A stretch of 64,000 nucleotides of DNA from Fibrivirga algicola (GTDB lineage Bacteria; Bacteroidota; Bacteroidia; Cytophagales; Spirosomataceae), in the NCBI RefSeq assembly GCF_011742925.1, contig NZ_WAEL01000002.1, positions 1 through 64,000 of the forward strand, read 5' to 3'. The notes beneath the pieces were generated by a model, which did no database searches, was not told the origin of the DNA, and saw only the letters and a list, made by a program, of their open reading frames with translations. A program made the translations under genes and the position numbers. Shown one piece after another: positions 34,660 through 42,868 of this stretch; the stretch's first letter is position 1, and every line of letters starts with the position of its first letter.

Positions 34660-37600
34660 ATGATAGTTCCTTTCCAACGTTTACCTGGTTTACTACTGAT
34701 TGCCGCCTGTCTCGTTGCCCTAAGTTGCCAGGACAAGCCATCGACCAGCGAATCGGCCACCCAAGCACAGGCCACAACGCCCGCCGGACCGCCGCTATTT
34801 ACCCTACTATCGCCCGATCAGACCGGCATTACGTTCGCCAATAACCTTTCTGAGGGCTTGAATACCAACGTACTGATGTACGAATACTTTTATAATGGTG
34901 GCGGCGTGGCTGTCGGCGATCTGAACGGCGACGGGCTCGACGATATTTACTTTAGCGGCAACATGGTGCCCAACCAGTTGTATCTCAACAAAGGCAATAT
35001 GGCGTTTACCGACGTCACGGCGGCGGCGGGCGTGGCCGGACGCGAAGGTCCGTGGCGCACCGGCGTGTCTATGGCCGACGTAAACGGCGACGGTCGACTC
35101 GATCTGTTTTTGTGCTACTCGGGTAGTGTACGCCCCGAAAACCGCACACCACAACTCCTCATCAACGATGGGCCCGACGCGCAGGGCGTTCCGCACTTTA
35201 CCGATCAGACAACGCAGTATGGGTTAGCCAACCCGTCCCAAAGCACGCAGGGCACCTTTTTTGATTACGACCGCGACGGCGATCTGGACTTGTTTCTGCT
35301 GAACCACAACCCAAAATCGCTGCCTGTCCTTGACAAAACCAGTACGGCCGCTTTACGGAAGCAGGAAAATCCAGAAATCGGGATGCGGCTATTTCGGAAC
35401 ACCGGCAAGCGGTTTGAGGACGTGACCAGCCGATCAGGCCTGAGCAGTTCGGTGCTGAGCTACGGGCTTGGCGTGGGCGTATCGGACCTGAACGCTGACG
35501 GCTGGCCCGATCTCTACATTTCCAACGATTACGCTGTACCCGATTATCTATACCTCAACAACCGCAACGGCACCTTCCGCGATGCCCTCAAAACCAGCGT
35601 TGGCCATACCTCCAACTTCTCGATGGGCAATGCCGTGGTTGACGTCAATAACGACGCCCGCCCTGATATTCTGACGCTGGATATGCTGCCCGAAGACAAC
35701 CGGCGGCAAAAACTGCTGATGGCCCCCGACAACTACGAGAAATACGCGCTTAGTGTAGAATCGGGTTTCCATCACCAGATCATGCGTAACATGCTCCACA
35801 TCAGCAACGGCGATGGTACCTACCGCGAAATCGGGCAACTGGCAGGCATGTCGAACACCGACTGGAGCTGGGCACCCCTTCTGGCCGACTACGACAACGA
35901 TGGCTGGAAAGACCTGTACGTGACCAATGGGTACGTTCGCGATTACACGAATCAGGACTTCCTGAAATACATGGCTGATTTCATGCAAAACCGGCCCTCT
36001 AACCCACAACGCGAAGATATTCTTGAGCTGGTACACCGGATGCCATCGTCGAACGTGGCCAACTACGCCTTCCGCAACCGGGGCGAACAGGACGGAAACG
36101 TGACCTTCGAAAATGCCGGACAGGCCTGGGGGCTCACGCAGGTCTCGAACAGCACCGGAGCCGCCTACGCCGATCTGGATAATGACGGCGATCTTGATCT
36201 GGTTGTCAACAACACGAATCAACCCGCCTATGTTTTCCGTAACGGAACAGATAAGAAGCGTAACTTCATTGGCCTGAAACTGGTTGGCATCGGCGCCAAC
36301 ACACAGGGCATCGGGGCGAAAGTAACCGTTTCGCGCAAGGGTAAACAACAGTATGCTGAGCAGATGCCCACGCAGGGCTACCAGTCGAGCGTATCGCCCC
36401 GGCTGCATTTTGGCCTGGGCACCAATACCATCATCGATTCACTACTGGTGGTGTGGCCAACCGGCAAGCAGCAACTGCTCACCAATGTGAAGGCGGGGCA
36501 ACTGCTCACCCTGCGCGAGGCCGACGCGACAGCGACATACCGCGTACCGGTCCCCGGCCCTGCCCTTTTCCGTGCCACGAAATCACCGCTGGCCTACAGC
36601 CATCCTACTACAACGATCAACGATTTCAAGCGGCAGCCGTTGCTGGTCAATGCGCTGTCGTTTAGCGGTCCCTGCCTGGTTAAGGCCGACGTGAACGCCG
36701 ACGGTCGGGAGGACGTGTTTGTGGGGGGCAGCAGCGGAAAAGTCGGCGAAATCTACGTACAGCAGGCCTCGGGCCAGTTCAGCCGTTTACCTCAGCCCGC
36801 TTTCGTTGCCGATACTGCGTCGGAAGATACCGACGCGGCCTTTTTTGATGCCAATGGCGATGGTTTTCCTGATCTCTACGTGTGTAGCGGCGGCTACGGC
36901 AATTTTCAGCCCGACGACCCGCGCCTGCAGGATCGGCTGTACCTAAACGATGGTAAAGGTCGGTTTACAAAGAGCCCCGCCGCACTACCCGCCATGCGAA
37001 CCAGCACCAGTTGTGTGCGGGCCGCCGATGTGAACGGCGATGGTCGGCCCGATCTCTTTGTTGGAGGTCGGGTAGTGCCGGGCCGTTATCCCGAAACACC
37101 CCGTAGCTACTTATTGATCAACGCAGGCAAAGGAACGGATGGCCAGCCCAAATTCACCGACCAGACCGCGCAGCTAGCCCCTATGTTGGCGCAGATTGGC
37201 ATGGTCACTGACGCCGCCTGGACCGACCTCAACGGCGACCGCAAACCCGAACTCGTGGTAGTGGGTGAATGGATGCCCGTGACGGTGCTCAGCCTCAGCG
37301 GCGGAAAACTGACCGATCAGACCACGGCGTTTCTGGGTAAAGACTACCGGGGCTGGTGGAACAAACTTTTGGTCGATGACCTGAACGGCGACGGCCGACC
37401 TGATCTGGTAGTGGGCAATCAGGGTCTGAATACCCAGTGCCGCGCCAGCGACCGCGAACCTGCCGAACTGGTTTACAAAGACTTCGATAACAACGGAAAA
37501 ATAGATCCGGTCCTCTGTCTGTACGTACAGGGTAAAAGCTACCCGCACGCCACCCGCGACGAACTCCTCGACCAGATGAGCATGCTTCGGCAGCGTTTTA

Positions 37601-38049
37601 CCAGCTACGATACCTATTCAAACGCTACCCTGACCGACGTATTTACCAGCGACGAACTTCGCGACGCCAAACGACTAACGGCCAACGAATTCCGCACCAT
37701 GTCGTTCATTAGCTCGTCCACCGGAAAATATACCGCCGTTCCGCTACCCACCGCCGCGCAGCTAGCCCCCATCTTCACCGCCACGTCGCTCGACTACGAC
37801 CACGATGGACATAAAGATTTGCTACTTTGTGGTAACACCACGCAGGCGCGTCTGCGTTTCGGCCGGGCCGATGCTAACAGTGGTACCCTGTTACGCGGTA
37901 ATGGTCGGGGCGGCTTTGTGGCGGTGGCACCTGCTCAGGCTGGCTTCGGTTTAACAGGCGATGTACGCAGCGTGCTTCCGATTGGCAATACACTGTTAAT
38001 TGGCATCAACCAGCAGCCTGTCCGCGCCTATCAGCCCGTTAAACTCTAG
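34660..38049 (+). CDS. VCBS/FG-GAP repeat lipoprotein with ASPIC/UnbV domain
   Basis: 1129 residues from ATG 34660; a GTG at 34636 is in frame but lengthens the lipoprotein signal MIVPFQRLPGLLLIAACLVA (lipidated Cys23 in LSCQDK). Two FG-GAP/VCBS propellers with Ca2+-type repeats (DLNGDGLDDIYFSGN, DVNGDGRLDLFLCYSG, DLNADGWPDLYISND, DLDNDGDLDLVVNNT) flank an ASPIC/UnbV domain near ~530-610 (FIGLKLVGIGANTQGIGAKV, LHFGLGTNTIIDSLLVVWP). A second propeller region follows (DVNGDGRPDLFVGGR, DLNGDRKPELVVVGEW). Such proteins often sit beside SusC/SusD pairs and are thought to be surface-exposed binding proteins. No catalytic motif visible. Confidence 0.92.
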   Translation: MIVPFQRLPGLLLIAACLVALSCQDKPSTSESATQAQATTPAGPPLFTLLSPDQTGITFANNLSEGLNTNVLMYEYFYNGGGVAVGDLNGDGLDDIYFSGNMVPNQLYLNKGNMAFTDVTAAAGVAGREGPWRTGVSMADVNGDGRLDLFLCYSGSVRPENRTPQLLINDGPDAQGVPHFTDQTTQYGLANPSQSTQGTFFDYDRDGDLDLFLLNHNPKSLPVLDKTSTAALRKQENPEIGMRLFRNTGKRFEDVTSRSGLSSSVLSYGLGVGVSDLNADGWPDLYISNDYAVPDYLYLNNRNGTFRDALKTSVGHTSNFSMGNAVVDVNNDARPDILTLDMLPEDNRRQKLLMAPDNYEKYALSVESGFHHQIMRNMLHISNGDGTYREIGQLAGMSNTDWSWAPLLADYDNDGWKDLYVTNGYVRDYTNQDFLKYMADFMQNRPSNPQREDILELVHRMPSSNVANYAFRNRGEQDGNVTFENAGQAWGLTQVSNSTGAAYADLDNDGDLDLVVNNTNQPAYVFRNGTDKKRNFIGLKLVGIGANTQGIGAKVTVSRKGKQQYAEQMPTQGYQSSVSPRLHFGLGTNTIIDSLLVVWPTGKQQLLTNVKAGQLLTLREADATATYRVPVPGPALFRATKSPLAYSHPTTTINDFKRQPLLVNALSFSGPCLVKADVNADGREDVFVGGSSGKVGEIYVQQASGQFSRLPQPAFVADTASEDTDAAFFDANGDGFPDLYVCSGGYGNFQPDDPRLQDRLYLNDGKGRFTKSPAALPAMRTSTSCVRAADVNGDGRPDLFVGGRVVPGRYPETPRSYLLINAGKGTDGQPKFTDQTAQLAPMLAQIGMVTDAAWTDLNGDRKPELVVVGEWMPVTVLSLSGGKLTDQTTAFLGKDYRGWWNKLLVDDLNGDGRPDLVVGNQGLNTQCRASDREPAELVYKDFDNNGKIDPVLCLYVQGKSYPHATRDELLDQMSMLRQRFTSYDTYSNATLTDVFTSDELRDAKRLTANEFRTMSFISSSTGKYTAVPLPTAAQLAPIFTATSLDYDHDGHKDLLLCGNTTQARLRFGRADANSGTLLRGNGRGGFVAVAPAQAGFGLTGDVRSVLPIGNTLLIGINQQPVRAYQPVKL

Positions 38050-38084
38050 CCCGACAGAATGTATTTGGGTTCTGAACGGCTGTT

Positions 38085-38150
38085 CGCTATGTGTTGATTT
38101 TGTGAATTGCTTCGCGCTTGTGGCCCCTCGACTAGGCAGCCCCGACAGGC
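38085..38150. repeat. Degenerate intergenic repeat (GCTTCGCG family), copy 1
   Basis: Segments resembling TGTTCGC, GTGAATTGCTTCGCGCTTG and AGGC occur here in the same order as in copies near 39795-39855 and 45750-45810. Copies are imperfect; function unknown. Confidence 0.35.
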
Positions 38151-38214
38151 TCTGAGTTTACGGAGAAAACCAGTCCGTAAGCGTAAAAGCAATACACAAA
38201 CAAAGACTCTCCAT

Positions 38215-38260
38215 AACGCAGGAAGTCCCGAGCCAGTACTGGTTCGGGACTTCCTGCGTT
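38215..38260. terminator. 46-nt near-perfect palindrome between convergent genes
   Basis: AACGCAGGAAGTCCCGA (38215-38231) is inverted exactly at 38244-38260 and the pairing continues through CCAGT/ACTGG at the centre with one G-T position. It separates the VCBS lipoprotein gene (plus) from the Tyr/Gly-rich protein gene (minus). No long T-run on either side. Confidence 0.75.
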
Positions 38261-38272
38261 AACTTATATCGT

Positions 38273-39643
38273 TTACCGACGGCCTCCGCGACCTCCGCCG
38301 CCCCCGTAGGAACGACCACCAAAACCGCCACCACCGTATGAACGGCCACTGCTGAAACCACCGCCATAGGAGCGCGATTGGTACGATGGGCCGCCCATGT
38401 TCTGGGTACGTCCCATGGGGGCGGACACCCTGGCACCACCGTTTGTGTAGCCACCATAACTGTTACCCCGGCTGCTATACCCCCTGGCTACAGGACCAAA
38501 CGCCTGCCGCGCCGCCCCAACAAAGCCCCGATTACCGTAGGTAACGTACCCACGGCCGCTGGCAATGCGATTGGTGTAATACGTGTTGAACCGAGTATAC
38601 AGATGCGGATAGTTGTAATATCCACGGTTGAAAAACCAGTTCGAGAAGCCATACGAAGGCAGTCCGTAAAACAGCAGATTACCACCAAGGCCATAGTAAA
38701 AGCCAGTGCCAAAGCCGTATCCGAACGACGGATACCAGACCGGCGATCCGTACCAGTACGGGTAGCCAAACCAGTATGAATATGGGTTGGCGTAGTAGTT
38801 TGGCGAGTTAGCGGGCCAGGCCGGATTCGGATTAATACCGCTGGTGTTGTACCCATTGGCCCGGGCATACTCCTGCCCCGCCTGCGCCAACTCCTGACGA
38901 GCCTGCGGATCCTGATTCAACTGGTTCTGGTAATCGGCCAGCTCCTGCTGATTCTGGGTTTCCACGTTAGCGTGCAGATCAGCCAATTGCGTCGCGATTC
39001 CCTGCGGGTCATTCTGGTAGTCGCGGCCCAGCTGTGCTGTCTGGTCGAGGTGCTGCGTCAGGAGCGACAGCACATCGGGCATCGTGATCAACTGGCGAAA
39101 AGCCGACTGGGTGGATCCGTCAAGTGGGGCGATCAGGTTCTCAAAAGCCTGATTGGCCTGTTGGTTCAGGTCGTCGGCCCGAACCAGGTCATCGTGGTGG
39201 TGCCGATAGAGTTTCCAGGTTGATTCCTGTAAATCGGTTGGCATCGATTTGGTTACCACTTGCACCGTCGACTGATCGGCACCAACGGGTAAAAGAGCCA
39301 GCGCATGCTGAATATCGGGGAAACGTGCCAACTCGTAAAACCAGCCCTGCTTAGTCTGGCCATACGATTGAATCAACCGCTCGAAAGCATCGCGGCTGTT
39401 ATCCTGTTGCTGAACGAGTTTATCGAGTACGGTAGGTGCCTGACTGGCGAGCAATGCCGACCGGCGCACATCATCGCGGTAGGTAGCCAGCGACGAAAAC
39501 AGCGACGGATTGGCGTTGGCCTGTGCTGCTGGCTGGTTCGTATTGGCAGGCACCTGCGCAAGCACAGGATGACCCTGTACAAGCAGTAACCCCATGCCCA
39601 GCACCAGGGCCTTTGCCATTAAAAAACGGGGAAACGCATTCAT
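38273..39643 (-). CDS. Secreted protein with helical N-half and Tyr/Gly/Arg-rich C-half
   Basis: 456 residues. Signal peptide ending near VLAQVPA (~31). Residues ~45-250 are predicted helical (SLFSSLATYRDDVRRSALLA, DNSRDAFERLIQSYGQTKQ, RDYQNDPQGIATQLADLHAN), with a Gln/Asn-rich coil. From ~260 the composition changes to Tyr/Trp/Pro/Gly (YWFGYPYWYGSPVWYPSFGY), and the last ~60 residues are RGG/YGG-type low complexity ending GGGGRGGRR. The layout recalls DUF3300-type proteins but I cannot assign a family. Probably exported to the periplasm or surface; the tail may mediate assembly or nucleic-acid or polysaccharide binding. Monocistronic, upstream of the membrane regulator cluster on the same strand only in position. 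Confidence 0.8.
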   Translation of the reverse strand: MNAFPRFLMAKALVLGMGLLLVQGHPVLAQVPANTNQPAAQANANPSLFSSLATYRDDVRRSALLASQAPTVLDKLVQQQDNSRDAFERLIQSYGQTKQGWFYELARFPDIQHALALLPVGADQSTVQVVTKSMPTDLQESTWKLYRHHHDDLVRADDLNQQANQAFENLIAPLDGSTQSAFRQLITMPDVLSLLTQHLDQTAQLGRDYQNDPQGIATQLADLHANVETQNQQELADYQNQLNQDPQARQELAQAGQEYARANGYNTSGINPNPAWPANSPNYYANPYSYWFGYPYWYGSPVWYPSFGYGFGTGFYYGLGGNLLFYGLPSYGFSNWFFNRGYYNYPHLYTRFNTYYTNRIASGRGYVTYGNRGFVGAARQAFGPVARGYSSRGNSYGGYTNGGARVSAPMGRTQNMGGPSYQSRSYGGGFSSGRSYGGGGFGGRSYGGGGGRGGRR

Positions 39644-39794
39644 GAGTGAAAGCTTGTTTTAACGTGATCGTGGGTGAACCCGATTCGCTTCGCGAACGAC
39701 CAGTAAAAGCTGTTCACATAACCAATCGGGCGACTATATACATAACAAAAAGCCACCCGGATTTAGTACGCCAACGAGTTAACCATTGGTTAAA

Positions 39795-39855
39795 ACAAAC
39801 AGCATGTTCGCGTGAACTGCTTCGCGCATGCGTTGCTTCGCGAGGCAGGCCCTTT
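39795..39855. repeat. Degenerate intergenic repeat (GCTTCGCG family), copy 2
   Basis: Contains TGTTCGCGTGAACTGCTTCG and GTTGCTTCGCGAGGCAGGCC. A further TTCGCTTCGCGAA palindrome lies at 39684-39696. Same order of elements as the copies near 38085 and 45750. Confidence 0.4.
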
Positions 39856-39883
39856 GATGGGCATCCGCAACTTAACTCACCCG

Positions 39884-40849
39884 CTAGGAGTTGGCCAGTT
39901 CGTGTACTTCCAGCCGGTAGCCCACGCCATGCACGGCCGCAATTTTGAGGGTAGAATCAGTGGCCAGCAGCTTACGAAGCCGCGAAATAAACACATCGAG
40001 ACTTCGGCCAACGGTAATGCCTTCATCTTCCCAGACAAGCTTTAAAATCTGGTCGCGTTCAAGCACCTGATTGGGATGATTCGCCAGCAATCGGAGCAAC
40101 TTGGTCTCTCGATACGTTAACGTATGCCGCTCTTCCCCCGCTATAAGCGTCAGATTAGCTACATCGAGGCGTGACATACCGAAATAAAGCTGATCCGAGG
40201 TCGGCTGGGGGGTACTGGCAGATAAGGGCAACTCAGCAGCTGGCGGCTCGGCTTGCGAACGTACCTGACCCGACCAACGCCAGCCCACAAAAAGTACACC
40301 GACTAACAGGCTGCCAACGGCCAGCAGAGGCCAGACTGGCGGTTGCTTTTCGCCCGACGAAGCCGAAGCAAATATGACCTGAAGCATATAACAACCGGCG
40401 CTCTTTGATCGGCCGCTGCACGCAACACCTTTCGCATCTTTTCCGAACAGATCGGCCGCCGAATACCCTAGCAGCAATTCGCCCGTGGCACAGTCGAGCA
40501 CCGCTACGTCGTAGGTATCGCTGATTTGGTGCACTGCCAGCGACTGCTGCAGCAACGCGGGCAACCGATCATAATCGAAGGTATGCCCCAACGCGACACG
40601 GAACGTCTGCGGGTTTGGCTGTTGCACCGCCGGAATCCGCGACGTTGAATCCCCTGCCGCCCTAAGCAGTCGATCAGCCGTGCGGCGAATCGCCAGGTTA
40701 ATCTTATCGGAGCGATTGCCCGCCGTAGCCACGCCACTGGGTACGTTGCTGCTGAATCGGGCAAACAGCAAGCCCAGCAGGAGTAGCAAACTACTGCCCG
40801 CGACCAGCCGAATGGCCATCACTGATTTAGTTGTCAACGGCCTCATCAT
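39884..40849 (-). CDS. Membrane-anchored winged-helix regulator with periplasmic sensor (ToxR/CadC-like logic)
   Basis: 321 residues. Membrane helix 1 at ~12-31, extracytoplasmic domain ~32-170, helix 2 at ~172-190, linker, then an OmpR-type winged helix at ~221-315 (LTYRETKLLRLLANHPNQVL, recognition helix GRSLDVFISRLRKLL, wing VHGVGYRLEV). No receiver, so it is a one-component regulator that reads the periplasm and binds DNA while in the membrane. Unlike ToxR the DNA-binding domain is C-terminal and there are two helices. The periplasmic part has three cysteines (120, 144, 153; LDCATGELLLGY, CSGRSKSAGC) that could form a disulphide or bind a ligand. Its ATG follows the previous stop by 3 bp, so it is coupled to a small periplasmic protein gene. 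Confidence 0.9.
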   Translation of the reverse strand: MMRPLTTKSVMAIRLVAGSSLLLLLGLLFARFSSNVPSGVATAGNRSDKINLAIRRTADRLLRAAGDSTSRIPAVQQPNPQTFRVALGHTFDYDRLPALLQQSLAVHQISDTYDVAVLDCATGELLLGYSAADLFGKDAKGVACSGRSKSAGCYMLQVIFASASSGEKQPPVWPLLAVGSLLVGVLFVGWRWSGQVRSQAEPPAAELPLSASTPQPTSDQLYFGMSRLDVANLTLIAGEERHTLTYRETKLLRLLANHPNQVLERDQILKLVWEDEGITVGRSLDVFISRLRKLLATDSTLKIAAVHGVGYRLEVHELANS

Positions 40850-40852
40850 GAG

Positions 40853-41308
40853 TTAACATTTATCGACCGGCAGGCAGTGCGACAGCCAGTTGAAACCCCG
40901 CAGTGGAATCACCCGCAAGCCAGGGTGATTGGCCGGTTGCGGTACGGCAGGATCACACGGCACAACCAGGAGTTCGTCGCCTAGCCGGGCATCCCGCCAA
41001 AGGTCTTCAAGTTGTACCGAATATTGCCCTCCCGTTTCGTTGGCAGGCCACTGCTTCACTACTTTTCCAGCCCGCCGCAGCGCCACACGAAACAGTACTG
41101 GCTTGTTAGTTTTCGTCTGCGAATCGCGTTCAACGAGAGCCAGCACCCCCTGTCTGGTAAGCCAGATCGAGTTATACTCATAAACGTGATGCCCATTCAA
41201 CGTCAGTTCCATGGCGCTATACCGGGGCGTATCGTGCGCGACGCTCCGGCTAGCCACCATAATAAACAGGCAACTGAGCAGGCTAACCAGAATTGCTTTC
41301 GTTTTCAT
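40853..41308 (-). CDS. Small periplasmic protein, GldM-C-like (paralogue A)
   Basis: 151 residues with signal peptide MKTKAILVSLLSCLFIMVAS. Core region ~70-120: PVLFRVALRRAGKVVKQWPA followed by LEDLWRDARLGDELLVVP. The same order FRV.LRR.G.V.KQWP ... I.L...W..AR.GDEL.V.P is seen in the gene at 41437-42018, and a looser version at 42090-42506. The pattern F.V.....G ... L...GD.i resembles the C-terminal domain of the gliding protein GldM, but that is a weak inference. Two or three cysteines near the C-terminus (VVPCDP, LSHCLPVDKC). Separated by 3 bp from the membrane-bound regulator, which suggests it is its partner or cofactor. Confidence 0.75.
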   Translation of the reverse strand: MKTKAILVSLLSCLFIMVASRSVAHDTPRYSAMELTLNGHHVYEYNSIWLTRQGVLALVERDSQTKTNKPVLFRVALRRAGKVVKQWPANETGGQYSVQLEDLWRDARLGDELLVVPCDPAVPQPANHPGLRVIPLRGFNWLSHCLPVDKC

Positions 41309-41436
41309 GATCTATGTTTGTTCAAGCAGACCCGAGGCCTGCTTAATGGTAGAATTAATTCGGATTCACTGACTGTGTATCAAAGATAAGCAACTGACAA
41401 ACAGACGCTAGCAACAACCAACGAAACGGGCAATTA

Positions 41437-42018
41437 CTAACAGCCTTCCTGCAACGCCTTAAGCAAAGCAGGGTCCACTTTTTTTAGTTTAATAACTTGT
41501 TTCCCCGAAACCGACTGAGCACCGGAACCGGCCGTTGGCTCAACGATTAACTCATCGCCGATGCGCGCTGAAGGCCAAATCTCTTTTAGCTGAATCGACT
41601 CAACAGTTTCTGCGGCATCGGTCGGCCACTGCTTCATCACCGATCCATTTCGCCGCAGCGATACCCGGAAAGGAACCAGCTTATGCTTCAGGGCTTGCTC
41701 GTCGGCGACTTCACCACGAAGCCAGGAGCCCGGCCACAATTCGGCTGCCTGAAAGACGGAGTCAGCACCAACGGATGCGGTTGAACCACCCTGGAGCAGC
41801 AACGACTGATACGGCATGGCCCGGTCGTCCAGCATTTTCAGATCGCCCTCAATGACGCCTAATACACCAGGGTTGTTGAGCGTAAATAGCTCATAATTGA
41901 CCGGGCGACCATTAACGGTCAGCGACGTTTTGACAGGCGTCGTTTTTGATACACTCCGCCCAATGAGCAGGCATAACGGGCAAAGCAGCAAAATGAAGAG
42001 CATTAGTTTCGTTTTCAT
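41437..42018 (-). CDS. Small periplasmic protein, GldM-C-like (paralogue B)
   Basis: 193 residues with signal peptide MKTKLMLFILLLCPLCLLIG. The core ~120-170 (VPFRVSLRRNGSVMKQWPTD, IQLKEIWPSARIGDELIVEP) is clearly homologous to the protein encoded at 40853-41308; the N-terminal parts also align (LTVNGRPVNYELFTLNNPGV against LTLNGHHVYEYNSIWLTRQG). It has an extra ~40-residue insertion in the middle (QSLLLQGGSTASVGADSVFQ). The two genes start with the same MKTK and have similar leaders (AACAAACATA / AACAAACCATA), so they arose by tandem duplication. Function unknown; periplasmic. Confidence 0.75.
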   Translation of the reverse strand: MKTKLMLFILLLCPLCLLIGRSVSKTTPVKTSLTVNGRPVNYELFTLNNPGVLGVIEGDLKMLDDRAMPYQSLLLQGGSTASVGADSVFQAAELWPGSWLRGEVADEQALKHKLVPFRVSLRRNGSVMKQWPTDAAETVESIQLKEIWPSARIGDELIVEPTAGSGAQSVSGKQVIKLKKVDPALLKALQEGC

Positions 42019-42089
42019 GGAATATGGTTTGTTTAGAACTTTTTACATTGATTAGCGCCGAGGTTAGCGTCAGTAACACCACCCAACGT

Positions 42090-42506
42090 TTACCGAACCA
42101 GAATCTCGTTATGCGGCAAAGCGTAGCGGTCGTCTATGGTGAGCAGCACGATCCTGTCGCCTTTTTTGCAACGCGACAGCACACGCTCTACCGGCACCTT
42201 TCGGTACGTTTCGTTGGAAAACTGGTGCAACGTACCCGTCGATTTATCCCGAATCGCAACCCTGAAATCGATTGGATCAACTGCTTTACCCGATGTAGGC
42301 GTTAACGCTACCGTTTGTACCGTCAGCGTACCGGTGGCTGTGGCGGGCAGTTGGCATTTACCCGCCGGGGTATAGGCATCAACGACCATCCTGCCCCCAA
42401 CGAAGGCCGCCGAGCAGCTATTGAACGGAGACTGAGCCAGGCAGGACGTACCCAGCGCAACAGACAGGCTACTCACCAGGAGGGCCGACGTAATTCGCTT
42501 TTTCAT
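42090..42506 (-). CDS. Small periplasmic protein, divergent relative of the GldM-C-like pair
   Basis: 138 residues with signal peptide MKKRITSALLVSSLSVALGT (cleavage near CLAQ). The C-terminal part reads IDFRVAIRDKSTGTLHQFSN, VERVLSRCKKGDRIVLLTID and ends LPHNEILVR, which matches the FRV.L ... L..A..GDEL.V pattern of the two downstream paralogues. Most upstream gene of this four-gene minus-strand cluster; 71 bp before the next gene. Homology is probable but weaker than between the other two. Cys at ~22, 31, 51 and 118. Confidence 0.7.
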   Translation of the reverse strand: MKKRITSALLVSSLSVALGTSCLAQSPFNSCSAAFVGGRMVVDAYTPAGKCQLPATATGTLTVQTVALTPTSGKAVDPIDFRVAIRDKSTGTLHQFSNETYRKVPVERVLSRCKKGDRIVLLTIDDRYALPHNEILVR

Positions 42507-42868
42507 GCTTATGATTGGCTTTACTGTTACTGACTACCGACACTGGACTGACAATTGGCCTCTGGTAACATACTTCAACGGCTGGCATCGGCATTCGGTA
42601 TTGATGGAACAAAGTAGGGGCCGAACCGGCAGGCAGTTGTCAAACGGCGGTAAAACATTGTAAACGAAATGTAAAAGTTGAGAAATGGGCTCCTTTCGGG
42701 GCTGGGTGCTGCCTGCGTGTGGGCTTGAGCCCATGTTCTGGCGAAGTTGTGGGTAATGAACGAATGATTGTTACTTTGTTGGCTGGAGGTTCGCCGCCCC
42801 TGGGGGCAACGTTCGCTCAATCGACAACAGCGTAGCCTTTTACTTCAATAACTGCTTCACTCCTCTCA
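42507..42868. promoter_or_regulatory. Divergent 362-bp intergenic region with a promoter-like box
   Basis: TTACTTTG at 42771-42778 lies 90 bp before the rhamnosidase start. The same octamer occurs 20 bp before the gene at 46194 and 47 bp before that at 62766, so it may be a local variant of the -7 box. A short GGGCTTGAGCCC palindrome is at 42721-42732. No gene seen. Confidence 0.35.

Noticed and set aside
35548-36408. Long open antisense frame (286 codons) inside the VCBS/UnbV gene
   Set aside because: Runs opposite a gene with clear domains; its composition (Val/Ile/His-rich without motif) is what the complementary strand of GC-rich repeats gives.
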